A stretch of DNA of 64,000 nt from Candidatus Endomicrobiellum devescovinae (GCA_031267795.1 JAIRYK010000001.1:1-64000), one strand, 5' to 3'. Shown: positions 53,293-62,937, counted from the stretch's first letter. Numbers and translations are program-made. The notes: a model not told the origin generated them from the letters alone.

Positions 53293-54735
53293 ATGAGTAA
53301 TCTTACAATAATAAATAAAAACATTCGCACGCTTATAGTTCCAGTGATGTGTGCAATTGCTGGAACTATAAGCGGTTGCGCTTCCAACCTTACTGGATAC
53401 TACTCAAAATTAAGAACCAAAATAGATTCTGGCGATTATGAGTCAGCAGCTAAGTTCGTTGATAAATCTCAAGGCAAGTATGGTTCCAAGAATATTTTAA
53501 TGTATTATCTGGATTCTGGTATTGTCAACCATTTTGCCAAAGAGTACGAGATAAGCTCAAAGAGATTTGAACTTGCGAAAGGAAAGTTTCGCGAGTATCA
53601 GCAAAAGAGTGTAACTACAGGCGTTAGTTCAATGCTTGTCAACGACAATATAATGTCGTACTATGGCAAAGATTTTGAAAGAGTCCATATTTCTGTTTTT
53701 GAGGCATTGGATTACGCTTTATCGGGACGAGGCGATGACGCTGTTGTAGAAGTGCGCCAGTTGGACTCTCTTTTTAAGAATTTTGCTGTTGATTCTAATT
53801 ACAAAAATTTTTACAAAGATGATGGATTTGTAAGATATTTTGCAGGCCTTATATATGAAAACACAGGCTATCTTAATGACGCATATATTTCTTATTCAAA
53901 GGCTTTAAAAGCTTATAAAAACGGGGTTGCTGGTATTGCCGTTCCTGAAGACCTTATTGACGATGCTTATACTTCTGCATTGCTGCTTGGAATGCCTGAT
54001 AAAGCTAGTGAGATTAAAAAAGATTTCCCTCAGGCAAAAAAGCGTACTATTCCCGAGAATTATGGCGAGTGCATAGTGTTTAACTACAACGGTTTTATCC
54101 CACAAAAAACTGAAACCGCTTTAGAGTTTGCTCTTGGCGATATGTGGATTTATGTAAACGCAGCTAATTTAGACAGTAAAGATATGGCTGATTTTGATAA
54201 AGCAAAATCTATAGGCGTATCTGCGTTTGCAAAAGATTATATTAGAGTTGCATTTCCAAGATATAAAGATTTTGATAACAAAATAGTTTCTTTTAGAGTT
54301 AAATCAGAGACTCGTGAAGAAAAAGGATTTTTAGCTCAAGATTTGGGTAAAATTGCAAAGGCATGTTTAAAGGATGAAACAGCTAAAGTTTATGCCAAAA
54401 CTTTGGCAAGAGCCGCTATTAAGTATGTTATTGGCAAATCTGTTTCTAAAGAGCTTGGGAAACAAAACGGAGTTGTTGTTGAGCAGCTTTCTCAAGGACT
54501 TTTAAATATGTTCAGCGCTGCCACATCTTCAGTTGATAGGCGAGCATGGAATACTTTGCCCGATACAATTCTCATGTCAAGATTTTATTTACCTGAAGGA
54601 GTACATACGTTAAAAGTTGACTTTTTAGATGCAAAAGGCAAAGTTATAGAATCAAAAGATATTGAACTTGATATTAAAGCTGGTAAGAAAAATTTTGCTT
54701 TTATAAGAAGTTCAAGCATACATTGGGAAAAATAG
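53293..54735 (+). CDS. COG3014 lipoprotein with TPR-like repeats
   Basis: A 480-residue lipoprotein with a signal peptide and lipobox (GTISGC, about residue 29). The mature part has helical repeat segments (YSKLRTKIDSGDYESAAKFVDK, FAGLIYENTGYLNDAYISYSKAL) and a later region (PENYGECIVFNYNGFIPQK, EFALGDMW) typical of COG3014. Function is not established. It follows an LpoB-like gene and precedes nfnA by 12 bp. I infer a periplasmic, outer-membrane-anchored role linked to peptidoglycan synthesis. Confidence 0.72.
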   Translation: MSNLTIINKNIRTLIVPVMCAIAGTISGCASNLTGYYSKLRTKIDSGDYESAAKFVDKSQGKYGSKNILMYYLDSGIVNHFAKEYEISSKRFELAKGKFREYQQKSVTTGVSSMLVNDNIMSYYGKDFERVHISVFEALDYALSGRGDDAVVEVRQLDSLFKNFAVDSNYKNFYKDDGFVRYFAGLIYENTGYLNDAYISYSKALKAYKNGVAGIAVPEDLIDDAYTSALLLGMPDKASEIKKDFPQAKKRTIPENYGECIVFNYNGFIPQKTETALEFALGDMWIYVNAANLDSKDMADFDKAKSIGVSAFAKDYIRVAFPRYKDFDNKIVSFRVKSETREEKGFLAQDLGKIAKACLKDETAKVYAKTLARAAIKYVIGKSVSKELGKQNGVVVEQLSQGLLNMFSAATSSVDRRAWNTLPDTILMSRFYLPEGVHTLKVDFLDAKGKVIESKDIELDIKAGKKNFAFIRSSSIHWEK

Positions 54736-54747
54736 TTGAGGAAGAAA

Positions 54748-55593
54748 ATGTATAAAATTGTGCGAAAAAAAGAAATTGGGAACAAAGTTCATAATCTTGA
54801 AATTTATGCTCCTGAAATTGCAAAGAATGCAAAAGCAGGACAATTTGTAATATTTAGAATTGATGAGAAAGGAGAAAGAGTTCCCCTGACAGTTGCGGGA
54901 ACCAACCCGCAAGAAGGCTTGGTAAGGATAATATTTCAAGAAGCGGGCAAAAGCACAACTCATTTGGCGTCTCTTTGCGAGGGCGATTTTATTAGGGATT
55001 TTGTAGGACCATTGGGACACCCAACTGTTATAAAACATTATGGCATAGTTGTAGCTGTTGCCGGCGGGGTAGGGGCAGCAGAGCTTCTGCCTGTTATAAA
55101 AGAGCTAAAAACAGCAGGAAATAAAGTTATTACAATAGTAGGCGCTAGATGTAAAGATTTAATTATACTTGAAGATGAGCTTAAACAAGAAAGCGATGCT
55201 TTACTTTTTGCCACAAACGATGGGACTTGCGGGGTTAAAGGTTTTGTAACTGACATTTTAAAAGAAGTTATGGATACGCAAGAAATAAATATAGTTTATG
55301 CCATAGGACCTGTTCCTATGATGAAGGCAGTAGCGGAACTTACTAAAGAAAAACATATAGAAACTGTAGTCTCTCTAAACCCAATTATGCTAGATGGCAC
55401 TGGCATGTGCGGGGCTTGCAGGGTTACCGTGAATGGCAAGACAAAGTTTGCTTGCGTAAACGGACCGGAGTTTGACGCTCATTCTGTGCATTGGGACGAG
55501 CTTTCTTCACGTTTAAATTCTTTTAAAGATTTAGAGAAAATTTCATTTGACAATTTTACCGTTCGCAGGGAGTGCAAATGTCGCAAAAAGTAA
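54748..55593 (+). CDS. nfnA: Ferredoxin-NADP reductase-like flavoprotein, NfnA type
   Basis: A 281-residue FAD/NAD-binding protein of the PyrK/NfnA group. It has the FAD motif region VPLTVAGTNP, the NAD-binding GVGAAELLPVIKEL, and C-terminal cysteines for a 2Fe-2S cluster (GMCGACRV and ACVNGPEFD). In NfnAB it holds the electron-bifurcating flavin partner, coupling ferredoxin and NADH to NADPH. The next gene overlaps by 16 bp and encodes the NfnB/GltA-type subunit, which is the operon structure of nfnAB. The ATG at 54748 has GAGGAAG upstream; the TTG at 54736 would add four residues. Confidence 0.82.
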   Translation: MYKIVRKKEIGNKVHNLEIYAPEIAKNAKAGQFVIFRIDEKGERVPLTVAGTNPQEGLVRIIFQEAGKSTTHLASLCEGDFIRDFVGPLGHPTVIKHYGIVVAVAGGVGAAELLPVIKELKTAGNKVITIVGARCKDLIILEDELKQESDALLFATNDGTCGVKGFVTDILKEVMDTQEINIVYAIGPVPMMKAVAELTKEKHIETVVSLNPIMLDGTGMCGACRVTVNGKTKFACVNGPEFDAHSVHWDELSSRLNSFKDLEKISFDNFTVRRECKCRKK

Positions 55594-56942
55594 ATATGCC
55601 CGAAAGGGCTCCCCAAATAAGAAGAAAAGATTTTAAGCAGGTTAATACAGGTTATTCTAAGGAAGAAATGCTTGCTGAAGCAAAAAGATGTTTACAATGT
55701 AAGAATCCTATGTGTGTAAAAGGCTGTCCTGTTGAAATAAATATTCCTGGGTTTATTAAATATCTTGTTGAAGACAATCCATCGGAAGCAATGAAAGTTT
55801 TAAAACAGAAGACCAACCTCCCAGCAGTTTGCGGCAGAGTTTGCCCTCAAGAAAATCAATGTGAAAAATCTTGTATTTTATCAAAAAAAGGCGAAGCTGT
55901 TTCCATCGGCAACTTAGAACGTTATGCTGCAGACGCTACATCAAATATTGAAGACAACATTGCAATTAAAAAAAACGGTATGAAAGTTGCGGTCGTAGGG
56001 TCGGGACCTGCTGGTTTAACATGCGGCGGCGATTTGTTAAAACTTGGATACGATGTTACTGTTTACGAGTCTCTTCATGATAGCGGCGGTGTTTTGCGTT
56101 ACGGAATACCAGAGTTCAGGCTTCCTAAAAAAGTTTTAGATATAGAAATAGAAAAGTTAAAAAAGCTCGGTATGAAAATAGTTCTCAATACTCTTATCGG
56201 CAGAACAAAGACGATACAGAATTTATTTGACGAAGAGTTCAAAGCAATTTTCGTCGCTGTTGGAGCAGGTCTTCCTGTCTTCCCAAAAATTCCAGGAGAA
56301 AATTTGAACCATATTTATTGTTCCAACGAGTTTTTAGTACGCGTTAATTTAATGCGTGCATTTGATTTTCCGCATTATGATACGCCTGTGTACAGTGGTA
56401 AAAACGTTATCGTTGTCGGAGGCGGCAACACTGCTATGGATTCTGCTAGGACAGCTGTTCGTCTTGGCGCAAACAGCGTGAAACTTATTTATAGAAGATC
56501 TGAAGAGGAAATGCCGGCAAGACGTGAAGAACGCAGGCATGCCAAGGAAGAGGGCGTAGAATTTATAACGCTTACTAATCCTGTAAACTTTCTCGGCGAT
56601 GAGAAAAAAGCTGTTAAGGCTGTGGAGTGCGTTAAGATGCTGTTAGGAGAGCCTGACGAATCCGGCAGAAGACGCCCCTATGAAATGGAGGGATCAAATT
56701 ATACAATAGATGCTGACATGGTTATTCTTGCTTTGGGATTGCACCCAAACCCTATTTTGCCTTCGCTTACTAAAGGATTGAATATAAATTCTCACGGACA
56801 TATTGTAATTGACGTTAATTATATGACTTCAATATCTGGAATTTTTGCAGGAGGCGACATTGTTGGAGGCGACACAGTTATTTCGGCAATGGGAATGGGC
56901 AAAAAAGCTGCTAAAGCGATAGATACCTATCTTAAAAAATAA
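55578..56942 (+). CDS. nfnB: NADPH-dependent glutamate synthase small chain-like protein, NfnB type
   Basis: A 454-residue protein with an N-terminal Fe-S domain (CLQCKNPMCVKGCPVEINI and GRVCPQENQCEKSC), a FAD motif (VAVVGSGPAGLTCGGDLLKLG) and an NADPH motif (VIVVGGGNTAMDSARTAVRLG). It matches GltD/NfnB. Since it overlaps the NfnA gene and is far from the glutamate synthase genes, I favour NfnB, the NADPH/ferredoxin part of an electron-bifurcating transhydrogenase. It could also act as the electron-donating small subunit of glutamate synthase. Start at 55578 is chosen for the spacing from AGGGA. Confidence 0.85.
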   Translation: MSQKVNMPERAPQIRRKDFKQVNTGYSKEEMLAEAKRCLQCKNPMCVKGCPVEINIPGFIKYLVEDNPSEAMKVLKQKTNLPAVCGRVCPQENQCEKSCILSKKGEAVSIGNLERYAADATSNIEDNIAIKKNGMKVAVVGSGPAGLTCGGDLLKLGYDVTVYESLHDSGGVLRYGIPEFRLPKKVLDIEIEKLKKLGMKIVLNTLIGRTKTIQNLFDEEFKAIFVAVGAGLPVFPKIPGENLNHIYCSNEFLVRVNLMRAFDFPHYDTPVYSGKNVIVVGGGNTAMDSARTAVRLGANSVKLIYRRSEEEMPARREERRHAKEEGVEFITLTNPVNFLGDEKKAVKAVECVKMLLGEPDESGRRRPYEMEGSNYTIDADMVILALGLHPNPILPSLTKGLNINSHGHIVIDVNYMTSISGIFAGGDIVGGDTVISAMGMGKKAAKAIDTYLKK

Positions 56943-56956
56943 TACTGCGAGAGCGA

Positions 56957-58966
56957 ATGCGCGATATGAAAGACTTAAAGAATATAATTTTTAAATTATG
57001 CTTTGTTAATTTCTTGTTTTTGTTGTTCATGTCAGCATATAGATTTATATTTTTTACTCATTTCGGGAAAGGCGTTGATTTACGCGGTTTCGGATTTGAT
57101 ATTCTTAAAGCGTTTTTCATGGGAAGTCGGTTGGATTTGTCTGTTATAGCTTTGATTAATATTCCTACTGCTCTTATATTTGTTGTCATTCTTATTCTTA
57201 AGAAAAATACTCTATTTAAATCATTCTTTTCATTTCTTAAATACTATTATTGTATTTTAATCGGTCTAATTTTGACCATCTTTTGTGTAGATTTTAATTT
57301 TTATTCATATTTTCAGGATCATATCAATATTTTGGTTTTTGGATTGTTTGAAGACGATACAATGGCTCTAATTCAAACTTTCTACCAAAATTACAATCTG
57401 TTATTAATAGGTGCTTGTATAGCTTTTTTCTTTGTAACAGCTTTTTTTGCAAGTAAGTTTGTATTAAAATTTAAAGAATATAATTTTAAATTTCCAAATA
57501 TATTTGTAAGAATTGGGGTTTCTCTGTTAACTCTTGCGTTTACTGCTATAGCTATAAGAGGGACATTTGCAATGTACCCTATTGGGGTATATTCTGACGT
57601 TTCGGCAAACATGTTTATTAACAAAACTGCTATCAATTGTTTTTACACTTTACAAAAAGCTTTTGAACATAGAGAGATGGAAAGACAAGATCTTGATTAT
57701 GTAGAAAAAGCCGGGTATAAAGAAAATATCAGACAGGCATTTGCGGATTTTCTAGAAAAAAATATCAATGAGATTCCACAGAATAACCCTGAAACATCTC
57801 TTATTTTTAAAACTCAATACAACTCGCAATTAGAAAAATTAAAGCCAAATGTTATTTTCATTTTAATGGAAAGTTTCGGCAGCGATTTAATTAAATATAA
57901 TTCTCCAAAGTTTAATGTTTTAGGCAGTCTAAAAAAACATTTTGATGAGGATATAGTTTTCTATAACTTTACATCTGAAGGAAGGATTACAATAGAGACG
58001 ATAGAAGCTTTGTTTTTAAATATTGTCTTTAAGCCAAGCACCTCTATGCGTATACCTCAATCCAAGTATGTATTTAGGGAATATCCTTTTGCTTCGGTAG
58101 CTCCCTATAAGAAAAAAGGATATAACACATCATTTATATACGGCGGTAGTTCTGGTTGGAGAAATATCGGGACGTTCGCGTCAAATTTGGGTTTTAATAA
58201 AGTTCTGGGAGAGGGACGTTTAAAATCAAGCTGGAGCAAGGGATCTTGGGGTATTTACGACGAATATTTGTTTGACGCAATTTTTGAAGATTTAATATCT
58301 GAAGGTGGCAGTAAATTTATTTTTGCTTTGACTACTTCAAATCACAGTCCTTATACTCTTCCAGAAGGTTATAAAGTCATGTCTTTGGAAATACCAGAAT
58401 CTCTTAAGGAAAAAATATACGACATGGACGAAGCAGGAAAAAGATTTGCAACATATCAATACGCAAATGAGATGCTTGCTCGTTTTATTGACAGAGTCAA
58501 AAATTCAAAGTATTCGGACAATACTATAATTGCCGTTACTGGCGACCACAGCTTTAATCTTTACCAAATAGATAGTTTGCTAGATAGAGTTAAAATTCCG
58601 TTTTATTTGTATGTGCCTAAATCTATAAAGCCAAAAAATATAGACACATCTGTTTTTGGTTCCCATTTGGACATAATGCCCACGCTGTACAACCTTTCTC
58701 TTTCAAATGAAAGTTATATATCTGAAGGTATAAATTTGTTTTCAAGCAAGGCTAAAGATAATTCAATAGTTTATCAAGAGTTTATTATGGACAAATCTTA
58801 TGCTGTAGAATGGAAGTTTTTAGATAATAAAGCATCATATTATATATGGGACAAGGATTATATTCTTAGATCTTCCCCAAAAACAGATAACCACAAAAGG
58901 CTTGAGAAACATCTTTTGTCTATGGTTGCAATCTCAGATTACTTAATTAAAAACACGGGAGAGTAG
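56957..58966 (+). CDS. LtaS-like sulfatase-family phosphoglycerol/phosphoethanolamine transferase
   Basis: A 669-residue inner membrane protein with about five N-terminal hydrophobic segments (to residue about 200) and a large periplasmic alkaline phosphatase/sulfatase-type domain. Motifs are NVIFILMESFGSDLI, FYNFTSEGRITIETIEALF, TTSNHSPYTLPEG and IIAVTGDHSFN. The family transfers phosphoglycerol or phosphoethanolamine to glycans; in Gram-negative relatives the acceptor may be periplasmic glucan, lipid A or other lipids. The substrate is not readable. It lies 14 bp after nfnB and 11 bp before hydF, without functional tie to them. Confidence 0.8.
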   Translation: MRDMKDLKNIIFKLCFVNFLFLLFMSAYRFIFFTHFGKGVDLRGFGFDILKAFFMGSRLDLSVIALINIPTALIFVVILILKKNTLFKSFFSFLKYYYCILIGLILTIFCVDFNFYSYFQDHINILVFGLFEDDTMALIQTFYQNYNLLLIGACIAFFFVTAFFASKFVLKFKEYNFKFPNIFVRIGVSLLTLAFTAIAIRGTFAMYPIGVYSDVSANMFINKTAINCFYTLQKAFEHREMERQDLDYVEKAGYKENIRQAFADFLEKNINEIPQNNPETSLIFKTQYNSQLEKLKPNVIFILMESFGSDLIKYNSPKFNVLGSLKKHFDEDIVFYNFTSEGRITIETIEALFLNIVFKPSTSMRIPQSKYVFREYPFASVAPYKKKGYNTSFIYGGSSGWRNIGTFASNLGFNKVLGEGRLKSSWSKGSWGIYDEYLFDAIFEDLISEGGSKFIFALTTSNHSPYTLPEGYKVMSLEIPESLKEKIYDMDEAGKRFATYQYANEMLARFIDRVKNSKYSDNTIIAVTGDHSFNLYQIDSLLDRVKIPFYLYVPKSIKPKNIDTSVFGSHLDIMPTLYNLSLSNESYISEGINLFSSKAKDNSIVYQEFIMDKSYAVEWKFLDNKASYYIWDKDYILRSSPKTDNHKRLEKHLLSMVAISDYLIKNTGE

Positions 58967-58977
58967 CGGAGGCAGAT

Positions 58978-60213
58978 GTGAAAGCTCTTACGATCCAAAT
59001 AGGGATTTTCGGCAGAACAAACGTTGGGAAATCATCTTTGATGAATTTTATGACAAATCAAAAAACTTCCATTGTTTCAGAAATTGCAGGCACTACAACT
59101 GATGTTGTCTGGAAACAAATGGAGCTTAACCCTCTAGGACCTATAACTCTTTTTGATACTGCTGGAATTGACGATACTTCCTTACTTGGCTCCGAGCGAA
59201 TAGAAAAAACTAAAAGAGCTTTTGATTCTTCTGACATTGTTATTTTAATGTGCGAATCTGGAAAGTTTGAAGAGTTTGAAGAAAATATAATAAAAGAAGC
59301 AGAAAAAAGGAAAACTCCATGCTTTATAGTGGTAAGCAAAATTGATTTAAAACGACCTGATGACACATTTCTTAAAAGCTTAAAAAAGTTTACACAACAC
59401 ATATTATTATTTTCAATCGTTACGGGAAATCGCGACGATTTTCTTAATTCTTTAAAGAGGTTTCTTCTTGAAGTTTTGCCTGATAATTATATAGAAAATT
59501 ATCTATCTTTAAGAAAGATAGTCAAAAAAGATGACACTGTAGTCCTTGTTATGCCAATAGATTTAGGTGCTCCTAGAGGCAAAATAATAATGCCTCAAGT
59601 CCAGACGGTAAGGCATATATTAGATTTGCACGCAGCTTCTTATACTGTTCAAGATACAGAATATGAAATGGCTTTACAAAATTTAAAAAAACCTCCTGTA
59701 CTTGTGATAACCGATTCGCAGGCAATTAAACAAGTATCTGCAAAGACTCCAAAGAATATAAAGCTTACTACTTTTTCAATAATTTATGCCGCCGATAAAT
59801 CCGACATAATTGAAATGGCAAGAGGCGCAGCTGCTTTGAATAATCTCAAAGACGGCGATAAAATTTTAATTGCCGAAGGATGTACCCACCATGCTACTGC
59901 AGATGATATAGGCAGAGTTAAACTTCCTAAATGGATAGCAGAATATTCAAAGAAAAACGTAGAAATAAAATATGTGTCGGGACAAGATTATCCTAAAGAT
60001 TTGAAAGATTACAAAGTTATAATACATTGCGGCGGTTGTACTTTAAATAGAAAAGGTATGCTTTCTCGTTTAAACAAAGCCTTAGAAGCAGGCATCCCTA
60101 TAACAAATTACGGTATTTCCATATCTGTTTTTAATGGCGTTATAGAGAAAGTTTTGGAGGTTTTCCCAGAGGCGTTATCTGTTTATAAGACTACGTTGAA
60201 AAGTATTAGGTAA
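58978..60213 (+). CDS. hydF: [FeFe]-hydrogenase H-cluster maturation GTPase HydF
   Basis: A 411-residue HydF. The N-terminal GTPase domain has GRTNVGKSSLM and FDTAGIDD; the C-terminal cluster-binding part has the cysteine and histidines in EGCTHHAT and the HCGGC motif. HydF assembles the two-iron subcluster with HydE and HydG and passes it to the hydrogenase. Its presence implies an [FeFe] hydrogenase elsewhere in the genome; hydE, hydG and the hydrogenase are not in the window. The GTG start is supported by GGAGG six bases upstream. Confidence 0.93.
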   Translation: MKALTIQIGIFGRTNVGKSSLMNFMTNQKTSIVSEIAGTTTDVVWKQMELNPLGPITLFDTAGIDDTSLLGSERIEKTKRAFDSSDIVILMCESGKFEEFEENIIKEAEKRKTPCFIVVSKIDLKRPDDTFLKSLKKFTQHILLFSIVTGNRDDFLNSLKRFLLEVLPDNYIENYLSLRKIVKKDDTVVLVMPIDLGAPRGKIIMPQVQTVRHILDLHAASYTVQDTEYEMALQNLKKPPVLVITDSQAIKQVSAKTPKNIKLTTFSIIYAADKSDIIEMARGAAALNNLKDGDKILIAEGCTHHATADDIGRVKLPKWIAEYSKKNVEIKYVSGQDYPKDLKDYKVIIHCGGCTLNRKGMLSRLNKALEAGIPITNYGISISVFNGVIEKVLEVFPEALSVYKTTLKSIR

Positions 60214-60224
60214 ATCTGTATAAT
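60196..60224 (+). promoter_or_regulatory. Sigma-70 promoter of tpiA
   Basis: TTGAAA (60196-60201), 17-bp spacer, TATAAT (60219-60224); the -35 lies inside the 3' end of hydF. It would start the tpiA-rpiB unit about 40 bp before tpiA. Confidence 0.7.
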
Positions 60225-60272
60225 TAGATAGCAAATATAAACTTTTAAGAAATAAGAAAAAGGAGTTTTTGT

Positions 60273-61025
60273 ATGAGAAAGCCGTTGATGGCAGGAAATT
60301 GGAAGATGAACAAAACAGTTGCAGAAGCTGTTAGTGTTGTAAAAGCATTGAAAAGCTCAATTGCCGACGTTACGGATGTAGAAGTTTTGATTTGCCCTAC
60401 TTTTACGGCTCTTTATGCTGTAAATAATGAAGTTAAGGGTTCAAATATTAATATTGGCGCACAGAACCTATTTTGGGAACCTAAAGGTGCGTTTACGGGC
60501 GAAATTTCTCCTACTATGGTAAAAGATACTGGATGTTCTTACGTTTTAATAGGACATTCCGAACGCAGACAATATTTTAACGAAACAGATGAAACTGTAA
60601 ACAAAAAAACAAAAGCTGCTCTTGTTGCAGGATTAATTCCAGTGATATGCATAGGGGAAACGCTTAAAGAAAGAGAACAAAATATTACATTTAAAGTTAT
60701 AGAAAAACAAATAAAAGAAGGACTTGCCGGGCTTACCCCACAGCAAGCCGAAACTATAGTTATAGCTTACGAGCCTGTATGGGCTATTGGAACAGGCAAA
60801 ACTGCAACTCCTGATCAGGCTCAGGAAGTACATGCTTTTACAAGAAAGGTATATAGTCAAATGTATGGCGATGCCTCTCAAAAAGTAAGGATTCTCTATG
60901 GTGGCTCTGTAAATCCAACAAATGTTTCTGATCTTATGAAACAGCCTGATATAGATGGTGGTCTTGTGGGCGGAGCAAGCTTGGAAGCGGAATCTTTTAC
61001 AAAACTTGTAAAATACTCTAAATAA
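60273..61025 (+). CDS. tpiA: Triosephosphate isomerase
   Basis: A 250-residue TIM. Motifs: MAGNWKMNKT (N- and K-catalytic), IGHSERR with the histidine, and AYEPVWAIGTGKTAT with the catalytic glutamate; the phosphate loop YGGSVNPTN is present. It interconverts glyceraldehyde 3-phosphate and dihydroxyacetone phosphate in glycolysis. It is well supported by a ribosome binding site (AAAAAGGAG) and a promoter upstream. It is followed by rpiB, 18 bp away. Confidence 0.96.
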   Translation: MRKPLMAGNWKMNKTVAEAVSVVKALKSSIADVTDVEVLICPTFTALYAVNNEVKGSNINIGAQNLFWEPKGAFTGEISPTMVKDTGCSYVLIGHSERRQYFNETDETVNKKTKAALVAGLIPVICIGETLKEREQNITFKVIEKQIKEGLAGLTPQQAETIVIAYEPVWAIGTGKTATPDQAQEVHAFTRKVYSQMYGDASQKVRILYGGSVNPTNVSDLMKQPDIDGGLVGGASLEAESFTKLVKYSK

Positions 61026-61043
61026 AAATATTTGAGAATACAA

Positions 61044-61508
61044 ATGGAAAATATAAAAAAACTTGCGTTTGGCACTGATCATGCTGCAACAGAAATAAGA
61101 GAAACAGTAAAAAAATATTTGCATGATATGGGATATGAAGTTGAAGATTTTGGTTTTTGTGGACAGGGTAGCTGCGATTATCCTGACTTTGCCGTACAAG
61201 TTGCAGAGTCTGTTGCTAATAAAAAAGCAGACAAGGGAATTCTTATATGCGGTACTGGAATAGGTATGTCTATTGCAGCAAATAAAGTGAAAGGAATAAT
61301 AGCTGCTGTTTGTTGGGACGAAGATACTGCAAGACTTGCCTCTCAACACAATTGCGCCAACATTTTGTGTTTAGGTTCTAGAACAGCGACTCTTAGCGAG
61401 ATTTGCCACAGAATAAAAACTTTTTTGAACACGCCTTTTGAAGAAAGACACAAAAAAAGAATAGATAAAATAAAAGAAATTGAAAAACAGCAATATCGCT
61501 GCCAATGA
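61044..61508 (+). CDS. rpiB: Ribose 5-phosphate isomerase B
   Basis: A 154-residue RpiB. It opens with FGTDHAATEIRETV, has SCDYPDFA in the middle, and the catalytic GILICGTGIGMSIAANK. It interconverts ribose 5-phosphate and ribulose 5-phosphate. The ATG at 61044 is used; an upstream TTG (61032) would add four residues. Its stop overlaps the next start by 4 bp (ATGA). It sits with tpiA and split transketolase as a sugar phosphate unit. Confidence 0.93.
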   Translation: MENIKKLAFGTDHAATEIRETVKKYLHDMGYEVEDFGFCGQGSCDYPDFAVQVAESVANKKADKGILICGTGIGMSIAANKVKGIIAAVCWDEDTARLASQHNCANILCLGSRTATLSEICHRIKTFLNTPFEERHKKRIDKIKEIEKQQYRCQ

Positions 61509-62056
61509 AAAAAAATTTTTTATTTTGCATTTCTTTATCGTTTTTATGCTCATCGTGCGTTATGAATAACGCTGTCGTGAAGCCTGATTACGACTTTTCT
61601 AAAGTTAAGACTGTTAGAGTGGGGCAGTTTTCTTCTGTAAAAAGATATAAGGGTATTAGTGACGCTGTTCAAAATGCATTTATACAAGACCTTTTAGGCA
61701 GCGGTTATAATGTTGTTTCAGACCCTAATGTAAAAGCAGACTGTATTATAGAAGGCAGTGTAACATCTTTTTATAGAGTAAGAGAAGAGTGGATAGATAA
61801 TGGTTTCTATTATGGATACCCTGGAAGGTATCGCCGCCGATACCGTTGGGCAGGTATGCCAGCTTATGATGGAATTGTGTATAATAATACTGTTAGTATA
61901 GGCATTTCTGCACGGATGACAGATGTTGAAACAGGACAAGTTGTGTGGTCAGATTCATTTAATAATGAAAATTGGGATGAAGATTCTGCTATAAGCGGAG
62001 TTGTTAAGTCTGTTCTAAAGTCATTGCCTAAAGAAAAAATAAACAGCAAAAAATAA
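61505..62056 (+). CDS. Lipoprotein, LpoB/DUF4136-like, unknown function
   Basis: A 183-residue lipoprotein with a short signal peptide and lipobox (SFLCSSC, cysteine about residue 18). The mature part has VRVGQFSSVKRYKG-type start, FIQDLLGSGYNVVSDPNVKADC-like helix-strand, a basic tyrosine/arginine-rich loop (GYPGRYRRRYRWAG), and ARMTDVETGQVVWSDSF near the end. The last pattern resembles LpoB, CsgG and DUF4136 proteins. Function is unknown. It is embedded between rpiB and transketolase, overlapping rpiB by 4 bp, with no obvious metabolic link. Confidence 0.65.
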   Translation: MKKNFLFCISLSFLCSSCVMNNAVVKPDYDFSKVKTVRVGQFSSVKRYKGISDAVQNAFIQDLLGSGYNVVSDPNVKADCIIEGSVTSFYRVREEWIDNGFYYGYPGRYRRRYRWAGMPAYDGIVYNNTVSIGISARMTDVETGQVVWSDSFNNENWDEDSAISGVVKSVLKSLPKEKINSKK

Positions 62057-62074
62057 CGTTATGGGAGTTTTACG

Positions 62075-62899
62075 ATGGAGATTTCAGGCTTAAAGATAGT
62101 ATCGGCAAATATCAGGAAAGATATTATTAAAATGCTAGAACTTGCAGGCTCGGGACATCCCGGAGGAAGTTTATCTGCGGTTGAGCTTTTAGTAGGACTG
62201 TATTTTAATCATATGAGATTTAACCCTAAAAATACAAAGGACTTAAATAGAGATTATTTTGTGTTGTCTAAGGGACATGTTTGCCCTGTTCTTTATGCTG
62301 TTTTAGCTCAGCTTGAATGCTTTAGTTCTGACGAGTTATGCACATTAAGAAAAGCAGGCAGTAGGCTTCAAGGGCATCCTGCAAAAGATAAGGAACTTCC
62401 CGGCATAGAAGTATCTACGGGTTCGTTGGGGTATGGTCTATCAATAGGAGCTGGAATAGCTGCTGGTATGAAACAAGCTAAAAAAGACAATAAAGTTTAT
62501 GTTTTAATGGGTGACGGCGAGCAACAGGAAGGAAGTATTTGGGAAGCGGCAATGGCTGTGCCGCAATTTAAGCTTGATAATCTTTGCGCTATAGTTGATA
62601 ATAATGGCTTACAAATAGATGGTGCTACAAAAGATGTTATGAATGTTGAGCCTTTGGCTGACAAATATAGATCTTTCGGATGGAATGTTTTAGAAATAGA
62701 CGGACACAATCTTTTCGAAGTGGATAAAGCGTACTCGCAGTTTAAAGAAACTAAAGGCAAACCTACAGCAATAATAGCTAAAACTGTTAAAGGAAAAGGC
62801 GTTTCTTATATGGAAAATCTTGCAGAATGGCACGGTAAGATTCCGTCAAAAGAATTAGTTCAGGAAGCTTTAGAAGAAATTGACGCTTCAATAAAATAA
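62075..62899 (+). CDS. Transketolase, N-terminal (thiamine diphosphate) subunit
   Basis: A 274-residue protein equal to the N-terminal half of transketolase. The thiamine diphosphate motif is MGDGEQQEGSIWEAAMAV through DNNGLQIDG, with GSGHPGGSLSAVELL and SKGHVCPVLYAVL upstream. It works with the following gene as split transketolase in the non-oxidative pentose phosphate route. Split transketolases occur in many anaerobic bacteria and archaea. Start preceded by GGGAG. The second subunit begins 38 bp later. Confidence 0.93.
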   Translation: MEISGLKIVSANIRKDIIKMLELAGSGHPGGSLSAVELLVGLYFNHMRFNPKNTKDLNRDYFVLSKGHVCPVLYAVLAQLECFSSDELCTLRKAGSRLQGHPAKDKELPGIEVSTGSLGYGLSIGAGIAAGMKQAKKDNKVYVLMGDGEQQEGSIWEAAMAVPQFKLDNLCAIVDNNGLQIDGATKDVMNVEPLADKYRSFGWNVLEIDGHNLFEVDKAYSQFKETKGKPTAIIAKTVKGKGVSYMENLAEWHGKIPSKELVQEALEEIDASIK

Positions 62900-62937
62900 T
62901 ATATTTATAAACTCTATGGTTTATACGGGAGATAGTT

